Source: Lysinibacillus pakistanensis (GTDB taxonomy: Bacteria; Bacillota; Bacilli; Bacillales_A; Planococcaceae). Taken from it: 64,000 nt of DNA. Position 1 is the first letter of the stretch, and every line of letters starts with the position of its first letter. Under the pieces are notes generated by a model that searched no databases, was not told where the DNA came from, and saw only the letters and a list, made by a program, of their open reading frames with translations. The position numbers were made by a program, and so were the translations under genes. Location of the stretch: positions 3,532,501 to 3,596,500 of the forward strand of contig NZ_CP126101.1 in the NCBI RefSeq assembly GCF_030123245.1. Reading direction: 5' to 3'. Below, in pieces: positions 25,372 to 35,183 of this stretch.

Positions 25372-25860
25372 TTATTTTATAGAAAGAATCTTAACTTTCA
25401 TTTCGCCGCCTGGTGTTTGTACAACAACCTCTTCACCTTTGGCACGGCCAAGTAAGCCTTTTGCGATTGGGGATTCATTAGAAATACGGAATTCCATTGG
25501 ATCAGCTTCAGCTGAACCTACAATAGTATATGATTCCTCTTCAGTCGATGGTTTACCATTAATGATTTCTACAAATGTAACCGTTTTCCCAAGTGATACT
25601 ACACTGTTGTCAGTTTCATCCTCAGAAATAATCACCGCGTTACGAATCATTGATTTTAATGTAGAAATGCGTCCTTCTAGAAAGGCTTGTTCTTCTTTTG
25701 CTGAATCATACTCAGCATTTTCTGAAAGATCTCCGAAATCACGGGCAATTTTAATACGTTCAACGATTTCCTTACGTGTTTCCGTTTCTAATTTCACTAA
25801 TTCTTCTTCTAATTTTCGTTTACCCTCAGCAGTCATTGGGTATTGTTTTTCATTTGCCAA
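25372..25860 (-). CDS. greA: Transcription elongation factor GreA
   Basis: GreA rescues backtracked RNA polymerase by stimulating transcript cleavage. The N-terminal coiled coil ([21 protein letters not shown]) carries the acidic tip [18 protein letters not shown], which enters the polymerase secondary channel, and the C-terminal FKBP-like domain has IGSAEADP-type and [13 protein letters not shown] motifs (here [18 protein letters not shown]). Length (162) is standard. The terminator of udk lies just upstream. Confidence 0.96.
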   Translation of the reverse strand: MANEKQYPMTAEGKRKLEEELVKLETETRKEIVERIKIARDFGDLSENAEYDSAKEEQAFLEGRISTLKSMIRNAVIISEDETDNSVVSLGKTVTFVEIINGKPSTEEESYTIVGSAEADPMEFRISNESPIAKGLLGRAKGEEVVVQTPGGEMKVKILSIK

Positions 25861-25901
25861 AGTCCTTCACTCCTTATTTCATCAATATAAAAACATAAAA
25901 C

Positions 25902-25934
25902 TCGACTAAATGCCTATAATATGCATTTAGTCGA
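25902..25934 (-). terminator. Hairpin between udk and greA
   Basis: TCGACTAAATGC pairs perfectly with GCATTTAGTCGA, followed on the minus strand by GTTTTATGTTTTT. It should end or attenuate the udk transcript before greA. Confidence 0.65.
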
Positions 25935-26045
25935 ATTTTATTATTTTTAAACGTTTTCAAATTACGCTTTGACCTAATAGTATGCATGCTTTTCAGAAAT
26001 ATGCACCGATAAGCATGTAAATATTGTCAATACCACTCTATCTTA

Positions 26046-26684
26046 TTACAATACGTTGTCGGTTTCAAGAATAGTTTTAATTTTCGTGACCATTAAATCA
26101 ATGGCAACCTCATTATCCCCACCTTCTGGAATAATGATATCAGCATAACGTTTAGTTGGTTCAATAAATAGATTATGCATTGGACGAACGGCCGTTAAAT
26201 ATTGGTCGATGACAGAATCTGTTGTTCGTCCACGTTCCTTTATATCTCGCATGATACGACGGATAATTCGTAAATCAGAGTCCGTATCAACAAATAATTT
26301 TATGTCCATTAAATCACGTAAATCTGCGTCCTCTAGCACTAAAATACCTTCTAGTATAATAACATCTACAGGCTCTACATGAATAACCTCATTTGCCCTT
26401 GTATGCTGTACATAATCGTATACTGGCTTTTCGATAGATTGACGAGACAACAATTTTTTTATGTGTTTAATTAACAAATCATTATCGAATGCTAACGGAT
26501 GATCATAGTTTGTACCTAAACGTTCCTCAAACGTTAAATGACTTTGATCCTTATAGTAAAAATCTTGTTCAATTACAACCACTGAATGATCTCGGAAAAC
26601 ATCATAAATAGCATTTGTCACACTCGTTTTACCTGAGCATGAGCCACCAGCGATTCCGATGACGACTGGACGCTTCGCTGCCAT
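26046..26684 (-). CDS. udk: Uridine kinase
   Basis: Udk phosphorylates uridine and cytidine for pyrimidine salvage. The Walker A motif is GGSCSGKTS (about residues 14-22); [12 protein letters not shown] and YDHPLAFD form the substrate site, and [15 protein letters not shown] is the lid. 212 residues, normal. It overlaps the end of trhP2 by a single base, so it belongs to the trmR-trhP1-trhP2-udk transcript. Confidence 0.96.
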   Translation of the reverse strand: MAAKRPVVIGIAGGSCSGKTSVTNAIYDVFRDHSVVVIEQDFYYKDQSHLTFEERLGTNYDHPLAFDNDLLIKHIKKLLSRQSIEKPVYDYVQHTRANEVIHVEPVDVIILEGILVLEDADLRDLMDIKLFVDTDSDLRIIRRIMRDIKERGRTTDSVIDQYLTAVRPMHNLFIEPTKRYADIIIPEGGDNEVAIDLMVTKIKTILETDNVL

Positions 26685-27964
26685 TAATTATTCTCCTTTC
26701 GCATCATGTTATGCGGTTTTAATGGTGTATCACATTTAAATTTAACAATTTGCAATGGATGACGGGCTGCATCTAAGCTATTACCGTCCTCATCCCATAT
26801 TTCTCCCATTGTTAAACAGAAGTTTTCGATTTCAGGGCCGAAGAACTCTACTTCATCGCCTGGCTTAAAATAATTTCGTTGCTGCATTGTGACAATTTTT
26901 GTCTCTGGATCATGGTCTAAAATTAAACCAGCAAATTCATAGGTTGTTTTACGGCCATGAACACCAAACATTTGCTCCTCGAAGCCAGGTGCATCGTGGA
27001 AAAATGCTTCAGCCGTATCACGGTTGGCACATTTATCTAGCTCCTCTAGCCATTCACGTTTAATTTTAAAATTATCAGGATCTGCACAATAGGCATCAAT
27101 TACTTTACGATACACGGAAACAACTGTCGCCACATAGTGAATGGATTTCATACGACCTTCCACTTTTAATGAATCAATGCCAAGTTCAATCATGTGAGGA
27201 ATGGCCTCGATTAACTTTAAGTCTTTTGGACTCATAGCAAAGGGTGCATAATTGTCATCAAACAACGCTTTTTCTTGGCCATCTTCTAATTCATATAAAT
27301 CGTAGTCCCAACGACAAGATTGACAGCAACCACCTCGGTTGGAGTCACGAGCTGTCATATGATTTGAAAGCACACAGCGACCAGAATAAGCGATACACAT
27401 TGCCCCATGGACGAATGCCTCAATCTCAATATCAACCTTTTCCTTCATTAGCTGCATTTCCTCGCCGCCTACTTCACGGGCTAACACTACACGATGTAAG
27501 CCTTCCTCTTTCCAATACTGCACCGCTTTCCAGTTTGAAAGCGATTGCTGTGTGGAAAGGTGAATTTCAAGCTTTGGTGCGGCTGAGCGGCATGTTTCAA
27601 TAATCAGAGGGTCCGCTACAATAATGCCTGTAACACCTGCAGATTCAATATCCTTTAAATACTGCTCTAAGCCATCCATATTTTCATTGTGGGCAAAAAT
27701 ATTAGTTGTAACATAGATTTTCGCACCGTATTTATTGGCGAATTCTACTCCCTCACGCATTTCCTCAATAGAAAAGTTATCTGCGTTTGAACGTAAACCA
27801 AACTCTTGACCGCCGATAAATACAGCGTCGGCCCCATAATGAACAGCAATTTTTAATTTCTCTAAGCTACCTGCTGGGGCAAGTAGCTCTGGTTTTTTTG
27901 TAATGACACGTTTACCGTCGACAATCTCACGAATTTTGTCATTTTGTGCTAACGCTAATGCCAT
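26684..27964 (-). CDS. trhP2: U32-type tRNA hydroxylation protein TrhP2
   Basis: A 426-residue peptidase-U32-family protein (YrrO of B. subtilis). Despite the family name, TrhP proteins act in prephenate-dependent hydroxylation of uridine-34 in tRNA. The core shows [25 protein letters not shown], the LRSNADNFS loop, and a four-Cys iron-sulfur set ([20 protein letters not shown]). The C-terminal RNA-binding domain includes [12 protein letters not shown]. It follows trhP1 after 14 bp. Confidence 0.93.
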   Translation of the reverse strand: MALALAQNDKIREIVDGKRVITKKPELLAPAGSLEKLKIAVHYGADAVFIGGQEFGLRSNADNFSIEEMREGVEFANKYGAKIYVTTNIFAHNENMDGLEQYLKDIESAGVTGIIVADPLIIETCRSAAPKLEIHLSTQQSLSNWKAVQYWKEEGLHRVVLAREVGGEEMQLMKEKVDIEIEAFVHGAMCIAYSGRCVLSNHMTARDSNRGGCCQSCRWDYDLYELEDGQEKALFDDNYAPFAMSPKDLKLIEAIPHMIELGIDSLKVEGRMKSIHYVATVVSVYRKVIDAYCADPDNFKIKREWLEELDKCANRDTAEAFFHDAPGFEEQMFGVHGRKTTYEFAGLILDHDPETKIVTMQQRNYFKPGDEVEFFGPEIENFCLTMGEIWDEDGNSLDAARHPLQIVKFKCDTPLKPHNMMRKENN

Positions 27965-27978
27965 GTTCTTGCCCCCTC

Positions 27979-28911
27979 TTAGTAAACTGTTTCCTTGAAG
28001 ATAAAGCCTGTGTCTAATGGTCTGATAGCTGGCTGAATTTCTTCTATTTTTGCTAATAAATCATCTTTTATCTCTTCATAAGCTTCTTCTGATTCATCAA
28101 AATAAGTATCTATGGCTTTGCGGTAGGCTTCTGTCACTGTCACCACATATTCTGGTGTTTGCAGAACACCCTCAATTTTCAGAGCATCAATGCCACCCTC
28201 AAATAATTCGCCAAGCTCATCAATAACACACATATCATTTGGACTGAAAATATGCGTGCCATTTACATCTTCATAAATAGGATATTTATTATTACGCTCA
28301 TCATCATGTAGGAACATATTACGATTTTCTTTACGATTTTCAATTTCCATAACTTTATCTTGATATAAGAAATAATGCCCAAGTAGTGGGCGCTTCGATT
28401 GGAACATACATGTCATGCCATGAACTTGTACTTCAATCTCTAATTCAGCATTCTCTTTTATTTCCAACACTTCATCTAACGAAAGTTCACGAGCAAGCAC
28501 TGCACGAGTTGCGCCGCGTTTTCCCCAATAGTTTGCTGTAAACCAGTTTGTAGCAGTCGTCTCTGGGTTCCAATGTAAAGGAATTGTTACTCCTTGCTCA
28601 CGACGAATAATTAATACGGCTGGGTCGCCAAAAATTAAACGATCCACACCGATACGTTGCATTTCTTTTAAATAGTCAGCAAGTGCATCTATCTTTTCAT
28701 TATGGAAAAGTGCATTGACTGCAACATAGACCTTTTTACCTGCTGCATGAATAAGCTTTGTTGCTTCTTCCACTTCATCAACAGAGAATTCTCCTGCTAG
28801 ACGTAGACCAAATTGTTGTTCACCAATTACAAAAGCATCTGCTCCAGCTTCTAAAAGTGCTTTTATATGCTCTAATGATTGTGGTGTCACAAGCAATTCT
28901 GGTTTTTTCAT
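27979..28911 (-). CDS. trhP1: U32-type tRNA hydroxylation protein TrhP1
   Basis: The shorter partner (YrrN in B. subtilis), 310 residues, sharing the U32 fold: KPELLVTPQSLEHIKALLEAGADAF, FGLRLAGEFS, VYVAVNALFHN. The Cys cluster of TrhP2 is only partly kept (MTCMFQS), which is normal for this subunit. The ATG at 28911 follows GAGGTGA; an upstream start at 28932 overlaps trmR and lacks a site. It works with TrhP2 to form 5-hydroxyuridine, the substrate of the neighbouring TrmR. Confidence 0.92.
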   Translation of the reverse strand: MKKPELLVTPQSLEHIKALLEAGADAFVIGEQQFGLRLAGEFSVDEVEEATKLIHAAGKKVYVAVNALFHNEKIDALADYLKEMQRIGVDRLIFGDPAVLIIRREQGVTIPLHWNPETTATNWFTANYWGKRGATRAVLARELSLDEVLEIKENAELEIEVQVHGMTCMFQSKRPLLGHYFLYQDKVMEIENRKENRNMFLHDDERNNKYPIYEDVNGTHIFSPNDMCVIDELGELFEGGIDALKIEGVLQTPEYVVTVTEAYRKAIDTYFDESEEAYEEIKDDLLAKIEEIQPAIRPLDTGFIFKETVY

Positions 28912-28916
28912 AGTAG

Positions 28917-29549
28917 TCACCTCTTCAAACATAGTAATAAACCATCACCGACTGGTAAAAACGCACTTGTATAATCAGGATGCTGCATTATCCAATCCGT
29001 GAAGTTTTTTAAATTGCGAATCATTGTACGTTTACGACGTGGGACATCCTTCAAATCTAAATCAGATAAACCATGCATGTACATATTATCGATATACAAG
29101 ACTCCACCTGATTTCACAAGTGGGGCATATTTTTCAAAAAAGCGCTGATATTGTCCCTTTGCTGCATCGATAAAAACTGCATCGAATATTGTTTGAATAG
29201 CCTCATCGTCTACCTCTAAAGCGTCTCCTTCAATGACTGTAATCCGATCAGATACGGTTGAACGTTTAATATAAGCTTTAGCTCTTGTCACACGCTCTGG
29301 ATCACGCTCTATTGTCACGATATTCACATTTGGCAAAGCCTCTGCCATTCTTAGTGCAGAATAACCGATAGCAGTACCAATTTCTAAAATTTTTGACGGA
29401 TTTTGAATACGTAGCAGTTGATTCAGTGCATCGATACCTGCAAGCTGCATAATCGGTACATGATTCTCCTCCGCGAATGCTTCCATTTCTAAAAGCAGTC
29501 CATTACGTGGTTGAATAAATGATTGTATATATGCATCTGATAATTCCAT
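28917..29549 (-). CDS. trmR: tRNA 5-hydroxyuridine methyltransferase TrmR
   Basis: An O-methyltransferase of the catechol-OMT-like family (YrrM of B. subtilis), which converts ho5U34 to mo5U34 in tRNA. ILEIGTAIGYSALRMA is the S-adenosylmethionine site, VTIERDPER the acidic ribose contact, DAVFIDAAKGQYQRFFE the metal-site Asp region, and YIDNMYMHG the second metal site. I prefer the ATG at 29549, which follows GAGGGTGG by about 8 nt. The gene directly precedes trhP1, matching the pathway. Confidence 0.9.
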   Translation of the reverse strand: MELSDAYIQSFIQPRNGLLLEMEAFAEENHVPIMQLAGIDALNQLLRIQNPSKILEIGTAIGYSALRMAEALPNVNIVTIERDPERVTRAKAYIKRSTVSDRITVIEGDALEVDDEAIQTIFDAVFIDAAKGQYQRFFEKYAPLVKSGGVLYIDNMYMHGLSDLDLKDVPRRKRTMIRNLKNFTDWIMQHPDYTSAFLPVGDGLLLCLKR

Positions 29550-29782
29550 TGTTAAATCCACCCTCATTTAAAAGGCAACAAGCCCTCACTTGTTGTCTGT
29601 ACTTCATCATTCATTTACACCAAAAAGAAAAAGACCAAACGTGATGTCTTGGTACTTTGCCATACAAAAATGAGCAATTGTTTCTTTATGCTCAAAACAA
29701 TTGCCACCACGTATATTATCCAGCATGAAAGTTCTGACCGTATGCGGATTTATCAAAAATCACAATTTATAATAGCACGAAA

Positions 29783-29814
29783 ATAGAAGGAAAGCTATTT
29801 TTCTTTCCTTCTAT
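29783..29814 (-). terminator. Terminator of mltG
   Basis: ATAGAAGGAAAG pairs perfectly with CTTTCCTTCTAT around an 8-nt loop and is followed by TTTTCG on the minus strand, about 40 bp after the mltG stop. Confidence 0.72.
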
Positions 29815-29851
29815 CCATAGGAATACTATATACTTTTTCTATTTTGAGTCA

Positions 29852-30979
29852 TTACTCTGGCTTACGTAAATATTTTTCCACCTTTTGCAAATGCTCATCA
29901 TAGGTTTTAGAGAAGTGATTTACTCCCTCTTTATCTGCTAGGAAGTAGAGATAATCTGTGCTGCTTGGATTCAGTGCTGCTTCAATAGAAGACTTCCCTG
30001 CACCTGCAATTGGACCAGGTGGTAGACCTTTGTTTTTGTAAGTATTGTAAGCATTTTCTACCTCTAAATCTTCATATAGTACTCGATTTTTATGAGAGCC
30101 AAGTGCATATAAAACAGTTGGATCTGTCTGAAGTGGCATTCCCTGATCTAGACGATTATAAAACACACTGGCAATAGTTTCTCGATCTGTTTGGGCAGTA
30201 GCTTCTTCCTCAAGCAATGAAGCAAATGTTACTAATTGATGTACAGACATCTGTTTTTCTGCAAGTAAATCACTGTAATTCTTCACAACCTTATCCATTG
30301 CCCCAATCATTTCTTCTACGATTGATTCCAATGATGGCTTTTCTTCAAAATAAGAATAAGTAGCAGGGAAAAGATAGCCCTCTAAATCATAGCGAATATT
30401 ATCAGCTAAAACTGCATCTGTCACAAGCTCGGGATAGTTAGCCATCATCTTTTGAACAAATGCATCACTTGTTACTAAATCCATAAATTCCTTTTGTGTA
30501 TATGGCGTTTTCTTCTCCACAATATTACCAATTTGTTCAAGTGTTAGGCCTTCAGGAATTGTCATCGTAAAGACTGGCTTACGATATACCTTTCCTGTTT
30601 TTAAGCTTTCGATTAGCTCATCTAACGTCATTGCCTTTGTTAAATCATAAGTTCCTGCCTGGAACTGAGATTCATTTTTAAACTTTGCGTAGTATTTAAA
30701 TACACGAGCATCTTTAATAACGCCTTTTTTCTCTAATAAGGTAGAAATTGAGCTTAAACTTGAGCCAATTGGTACTTCAACAGCAATTGTTTTCGTTGAA
30801 TCTGGATCTACTGGTTTGAGGGCACTTTTTACATAATTGTAGCCAAGGAAACCAACAATCACTAATAGTAGAACAAAAACAATAGCTATAATAGCAACGA
30901 TTTTTCTCACGATTTTTACCTCAGATTTTCTTTCTTGCATTTTTGAAAACATTTCTTGTTTTTTTGAACCGTTATCCAC
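29852..30979 (-). CDS. mltG: Endolytic murein transglycosylase MltG
   Basis: MltG cuts nascent glycan strands near the membrane and sets strand length. The 375-residue protein has a short cytoplasmic tail, one transmembrane helix (IVAIIAIVFVLLLVIVGFLGY), a LysM-like subdomain (VPIGSSLSSISTLLEKKGVI) and the YceG catalytic domain with FASLLEEEAT (catalytic Glu), LQTDPTVLYALG and NTYKNKGLPPGPI. I place the start at GTG 30979, 6 nt after GGGGGG; the upstream GTG at 30997 has no site. B. subtilis yrrL is in the same place. Confidence 0.93.
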   Translation of the reverse strand: MDNGSKKQEMFSKMQERKSEVKIVRKIVAIIAIVFVLLLVIVGFLGYNYVKSALKPVDPDSTKTIAVEVPIGSSLSSISTLLEKKGVIKDARVFKYYAKFKNESQFQAGTYDLTKAMTLDELIESLKTGKVYRKPVFTMTIPEGLTLEQIGNIVEKKTPYTQKEFMDLVTSDAFVQKMMANYPELVTDAVLADNIRYDLEGYLFPATYSYFEEKPSLESIVEEMIGAMDKVVKNYSDLLAEKQMSVHQLVTFASLLEEEATAQTDRETIASVFYNRLDQGMPLQTDPTVLYALGSHKNRVLYEDLEVENAYNTYKNKGLPPGPIAGAGKSSIEAALNPSSTDYLYFLADKEGVNHFSKTYDEHLQKVEKYLRKPE

Positions 30980-31069
30980 GGGTTTCCCCCCTATCACTAT
31001 CCAATATCATACTAGAAATCAACTTTCACGACAAACAGAAATCGATAATTCAGTAGAAATGGCACACAC

Positions 31070-31102
31070 AAAAAAATCTGCCAACTATTTTTGCTGGCAG
31101 AT
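31070..31102 (-). terminator. Terminator of the organosulfur operon
   Basis: ATCTGCCA pairs with TGGCAGAT and is followed by six U residues on the minus strand, 31 bp after the acyl-CoA-dehydrogenase-like gene. It ends the operon that starts near 37095. Confidence 0.82.
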
Positions 31103-31132
31103 AATTTCTATCTAAGTCTTTTACTGTTCATA

Positions 31133-32320
31133 CTATAATTGAAAAGTTTCTCGCTTCTTATCGATCAATAACCCTATCGCAAGTTGAGTAATAACCACAT
31201 CATCTGCTGGAGGATTAAAGCGGCTACATTGAACATCTCTAAATAGGCGTTGGATTTTGTTTTCCTTCGATAAACTTCGTCCTCCTACAACCTGCATGGC
31301 TTTTGTTACAATATCGATGGCATTATTGCAAATAACATACTTGGCAATACTAACAGACTCCGATAGTTGCTCCTTAAGAGCTGGATTTTGTTCAACCTGC
31401 GCTGCAATACTATACAAAGTTCTTCGTGCAGTTTGGTAAAGTACTTCTATTTCACCGATTTTTTGTTGCACATGACTCGCATGAGCGATAGTATTTTCTA
31501 AGCTATGTGAATACGTATTTTTCGCAAAATCAATGGCATAATCTCTTGCTGCACCTGCCACCCCTAAGTAAACAGCTGGAATTTCTAATGAATAGACACG
31601 ACCATCAGCTAAGAAGCGATTAACCTCATTTTGGCGATGTCTGTATAGCAATGCTTCCTCTGGTACAAACGTATCATGAAAAATAATATCATGACTGCCG
31701 GTCGCCCTCATGCCCATCGCATCCCATGTTTCAACAATCTCTACCTGTTCATTTTTGGTAATGAGAAACTCTGCTGTTAAATTTTCTTCTTCTACATAGG
31801 CAATAATGGTGAATTGTTTTAAAATCGGTGCTAAGGAAGCAAATGCCTTTTCACCAGTAATGCGATATCCTCCTGGCACTTTTTTAGCAATTGTACCAGG
31901 TAAACTTCCTCGAGAAATATTCCCCTTTCCACGTTCACTGTTAATAATATTTAGTAGAGAGCCTTCTTCTACAGCTTTTCGGCTTAATTCTGCAAATATA
32001 GGCTCTGGCCATGTTTTCGCCTCACGAACATTCAAAAACGTTAATAAATGCCAGCCAACTGACAATGCAGTAGAAGCATCCCCTCTAGCTAATTGTTCCT
32101 GTACTAATAACATTTCGTAGAGAGAAATTTCTTCTCCACCATATTTTTTTGGCACTGTTAATCGAAAATAACCTGCCTCCTCTAAAATTTGAAAGTGCTC
32201 AAACGGAAATTCACCACTTTCGTCATATCGAATTGCTGTCTTCTCAATTTTCTTGGCTAAATTTTGAGCATACTGAACGAGTTTTTGCTCTCGTTCATTT
32301 CGAATAAAAATATCAATCAT
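31133..32320 (-). CDS. Acyl-CoA-dehydrogenase-fold monooxygenase (SfnB/DszC-like)
   Basis: A 395-residue flavoprotein of the acyl-CoA dehydrogenase superfamily: N-terminal helical domain (FQILEEAGYFRLTVPKKYGG), middle beta domain (GYRITGEKAFASLAP, WDAMGMRATGSHDI) and C-terminal helices (VVGGRSLSKENKIQRLFRDVQCSRFNPP). The catalytic Glu of true dehydrogenases is not obvious, and the operon contains a flavin monooxygenase and sulfur-type importer, so a desulfurising monooxygenase such as SfnB or DszC is more likely. It overlaps the upstream gene by four bases (ATGA type). The substrate is unknown. Confidence 0.78.
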   Translation of the reverse strand: MIDIFIRNEREQKLVQYAQNLAKKIEKTAIRYDESGEFPFEHFQILEEAGYFRLTVPKKYGGEEISLYEMLLVQEQLARGDASTALSVGWHLLTFLNVREAKTWPEPIFAELSRKAVEEGSLLNIINSERGKGNISRGSLPGTIAKKVPGGYRITGEKAFASLAPILKQFTIIAYVEEENLTAEFLITKNEQVEIVETWDAMGMRATGSHDIIFHDTFVPEEALLYRHRQNEVNRFLADGRVYSLEIPAVYLGVAGAARDYAIDFAKNTYSHSLENTIAHASHVQQKIGEIEVLYQTARRTLYSIAAQVEQNPALKEQLSESVSIAKYVICNNAIDIVTKAMQVVGGRSLSKENKIQRLFRDVQCSRFNPPADDVVITQLAIGLLIDKKRETFQL

Positions 32321-33663
32321 CCTTGTGTCACCTTACTTTGAGCAAAACGATTCAGCGGCTTTTTCAAACCTAAATGCTCTCTTAATGTTGTGCCTGTATA
32401 ATCTTTACGATAAATGCCTCGTACTTGTAGAATTGGTACTACCTTGTCAACAAAATCCTCTAAATCTCGTGGTAATAATGGAAACTGTAGCATAAAGCCA
32501 TCTGCTGCTCGCTCTGTAACCCAACGCTCCATCTCATCTGCAATTTGTGTCGGTGTTCCGACAAAAGCATCACGCTTTGCAGGTCCAAATAGGCGTGCAT
32601 ATAAATCACCAACCTTTAAATTCTCTTTCTTAATTATCTCTAAGTGCTCATAAAAGTGACTTTGAATACTATTGACTTCTGGAAATTCCACTTCGATAGC
32701 AGGTGTATCGAGTGAGTACTTTGAAAAGTCAACATTCCCCATATACCCAGAAACAAATTTTAAGCTTTCGTAAGGGTCAATCAATGACTGTAACTCATTA
32801 AATTTACGAATTGCCTCCTCTTCTGTATCACCCACAATGGGGGAAATACCCTGTAAAACGAGAAGCTCCTCTTCTGTACGGCCAAATGGAGCAAGCTGTG
32901 CCTTTAATTGACGATAGTGTTCTTTTGATTTTTCAATATTATCCCAATGGACAAATACAACTTCTGCTGTACGTGCAGCTAATTGTTGGCCTGGTTTAGA
33001 TGCACCAGCCTCCACAATTACAGGCTGCCCCTGTACAGAACGAGCAATATTTAACGGACCTTTGACAGATAAATAGTTGCCCTTAAATGATGTTTCATGC
33101 ACTTTATGACGATCATAAAAAATATTATTATCTCGATCATAGAGAAAAGCATCATCCTCCCATGAATCCCATAATGACCGAACAACATCGATAAATTCTT
33201 CTGCACGTTCATAGCGGTGATCGTGCTCCCAATGTTTATCACGGCTGAAATTTAAAGCCGTTTCCCCTGTAGCATCTGCTGTTGTCACTAAATTCCAAGC
33301 TACTCTTCCATTACTTATATGATCAATAGACATCAATTGTCTTGCTAGTACATATGGCTCACTGTATGTAGTTGAAGCTGTTGCACCAAGTCCAATTTTA
33401 GTGGTTGCTGCAGCTAAAGCCGTTATTTGAATGAGTGGATCAAAGCGATTTAAAATATGTGGATGTGATTCATGATTAATGGCTAAACTGTCTGCCACGA
33501 AAGCTATATCAAACTTTCCTTTTTCCGCAATCTGAGCTGTTTTTTGTAATGCCTTAATGTCGATGCTTGCATTTGCTTGTGCAGATGGGTGCTTCCATGC
33601 AGCAACATGCATACCCGCTCCAATTAAATATAGGGCTAGCTTTATTTCTCTTTTCTTAGTCAT
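32317..33663 (-). CDS. LLM flavin-dependent monooxygenase (NtaA/SnaA/DszA)
   Basis: A 448-residue FMNH2-dependent monooxygenase of the NtaA/SnaA/DszA/SoxA family. Typical features are the start AGMHVAAWKHPSA, FDIAFVADSLA, IGLGATASTTYSEPY, ISNGRVAWNLVTT and QPVIVEAGASKPGQ. Family members oxidise sulfur compounds or chelators using reduced FMN from a separate reductase. A gene for that reductase is not seen nearby. Placement after a MetQNI-type importer suggests the substrate is an imported organosulfur compound such as an S-alkylated cysteine derivative; this is inference. Confidence 0.88.
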   Translation of the reverse strand: MTKKREIKLALYLIGAGMHVAAWKHPSAQANASIDIKALQKTAQIAEKGKFDIAFVADSLAINHESHPHILNRFDPLIQITALAAATTKIGLGATASTTYSEPYVLARQLMSIDHISNGRVAWNLVTTADATGETALNFSRDKHWEHDHRYERAEEFIDVVRSLWDSWEDDAFLYDRDNNIFYDRHKVHETSFKGNYLSVKGPLNIARSVQGQPVIVEAGASKPGQQLAARTAEVVFVHWDNIEKSKEHYRQLKAQLAPFGRTEEELLVLQGISPIVGDTEEEAIRKFNELQSLIDPYESLKFVSGYMGNVDFSKYSLDTPAIEVEFPEVNSIQSHFYEHLEIIKKENLKVGDLYARLFGPAKRDAFVGTPTQIADEMERWVTERAADGFMLQFPLLPRDLEDFVDKVVPILQVRGIYRKDYTGTTLREHLGLKKPLNRFAQSKVTQG

Positions 33664-33678
33664 TGTTAAACACCCTTT

Positions 33679-34515
33679 CTAATATGAATAGAAATCGTTC
33701 CATGTTGCTAATTCATCCAGTGGCATTTTCACAGGAATATAGTTTCCGTTTGATATTTCTTTAATAAACTTAGCTGTTTCATCACGCTGATAAATTGCCA
33801 CTATTTTTTTCAATGTTTCATTATTTTTGTCTTCTGCCTTTGCCACGATAACATTAATAAATGGCTTAGCTGTTTCACTCTCATGAATGATGGCATCTTT
33901 CAATAATAGACCAGCCTCTACAGCCACACCATTGTTAATAACGGCAAAATCAGCATCCTCCATTACCCTTGGCGTTGTCGCACCATCAACAGGCAAAATT
34001 GTTACTTTTTTTGGATTATCTTTAATTCGATCCTCCCCACCATTACCATCAAAATTGTCCGTTACTGTTAGTAGTCCATGCTCCTGAAGTAGTAGTAAAG
34101 CTCTTCCCCAGTTGGAAGGATCATTTGGTACTGCGATTTTTGCACCGTCTTTTAGTTCATCTAGCGATTTAAATTTATTAGAATATAAGCCAATTGGGGC
34201 CATTATTGTTGTGCCAATGGCCTGTAAATCCGAGTTATTGTTTGTATTAAATAAATTTAAATAGGCAACATGTTGAAAAGCATTAATATCTACTTCTCCT
34301 TCTGCCAGCGCTTGGTTTGGGTCATATTGAGCAGAGAATGTTACTAAATCGAGGTTAATACCTTCCTTGCTAGCCTGTTCCTTGATATACTCCCATGTTT
34401 TCAATTCTGAGCTACGAATACCAACCTTCACAGTATCCTTTTCATCTGCAGCTGCACATGCCACGAGTAAAAATAGCAATATAAAAAGTCCTAATAAATA
34501 GTTAAGTTTTTTCAT
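33679..34515 (-). CDS. metQ: MetQ/NlpA family substrate-binding lipoprotein (distal)
   Basis: A 278-residue lipoprotein with lipobox LLVACA. The mature part has the NlpA family pattern: VKVGIRSSELKTWEYIKEQA, QYDPNQALAEGEVDINAFQHVAYL, IGLYSNKFKSLDELKDGAKIAVPNDPSNWGRAL, and PKKVTILPVD. Unlike the second MetQ of this operon, it begins from a slightly different binding-pocket entry. The ATG at 34515 follows GGGAGA by 8 nt. Two binding proteins for one importer imply two related ligands. Confidence 0.9.
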   Translation of the reverse strand: MKKLNYLLGLFILLFLLVACAAADEKDTVKVGIRSSELKTWEYIKEQASKEGINLDLVTFSAQYDPNQALAEGEVDINAFQHVAYLNLFNTNNNSDLQAIGTTIMAPIGLYSNKFKSLDELKDGAKIAVPNDPSNWGRALLLLQEHGLLTVTDNFDGNGGEDRIKDNPKKVTILPVDGATTPRVMEDADFAVINNGVAVEAGLLLKDAIIHESETAKPFINVIVAKAEDKNNETLKKIVAIYQRDETAKFIKEISNGNYIPVKMPLDELATWNDFYSY

Positions 34516-34529
34516 GTTCACATTCTCCC

Positions 34530-35183
34530 TTAAGACACCCTACGTATTTTTCGTTCAAGACTATTGCCGATGCTTTGAATAATCTGTACAAGGACAACTA
34601 AAATTATCACTGTTACCAAAATCGTCGCATTATCAAAACGTTGATAGCCGTAAGTAATGGCAACATCACCTAAACCACCTCCCCCCACAGCTCCTGCCAT
34701 GGCTGTCGCACCAATAAGCCCTATCGTTGCAGTCGTGACACTTAGAATTAAAGATGGAAAAGCTTCAGGTAATAGAAACTTTCGTATAATTTGAAACGGG
34801 GAGGCTCCCATTGCTTTAGCTGCTTCAATAATGCCCTCATCCACCTCTAATAATGAATTTTCTATTAATCTTGATATATAAGGCCCAATATGCAAAACTA
34901 GTGGCACGATGGCAGCTGTCGTTCCAATTGCCGTTCCAACAAGTAACCGTGTAAACGGTATAATTGCAACAAGTAAAATAATGAACGGAATGGAGCGCAG
35001 TGTATTAACAATTGGATTAACAATCGAGAAGATTAATTTATTTTCAAGAATATGCCCTTTTCTCGTTACGACTAAGACTACTCCTAAAAGAAAGCCCAAA
35101 ATGGCCCCAAAGAACAACGAAATGCTAACCATGTACAGCGTATCTAGAACCGCTTCGATAATAATTTGTGTGCTCACTTTCAT
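34530..35183 (-). CDS. metI: MetI-type ABC transporter permease
   Basis: A 217-residue membrane permease with five predicted helices and the coupling-loop motif EAAKAMGASPFQIIRKFLLPEAFPS that contacts the ATPase. GGGGLGDVAITYGYQRF is the usual MetI C-terminal segment. The ATG at 35183 follows GGAGGT by 8 nt. It lies inside the 3' end of metN, overlapping it by 59 bp, which implies translational coupling. Confidence 0.92.
   Translation of the reverse strand: MKVSTQIIIEAVLDTLYMVSISLFFGAILGFLLGVVLVVTRKGHILENKLIFSIVNPIVNTLRSIPFIILLVAIIPFTRLLVGTAIGTTAAIVPLVLHIGPYISRLIENSLLEVDEGIIEAAKAMGASPFQIIRKFLLPEAFPSLILSVTTATIGLIGATAMAGAVGGGGLGDVAITYGYQRFDNATILVTVIILVVLVQIIQSIGNSLERKIRRVS

Noticed and set aside
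29568..29851. 39-codon minus-strand ORF (about 29605-29730) between mltG and trmR
   Set aside because: It has no ribosome binding site and an unremarkable composition. Conservation would be needed to call it.
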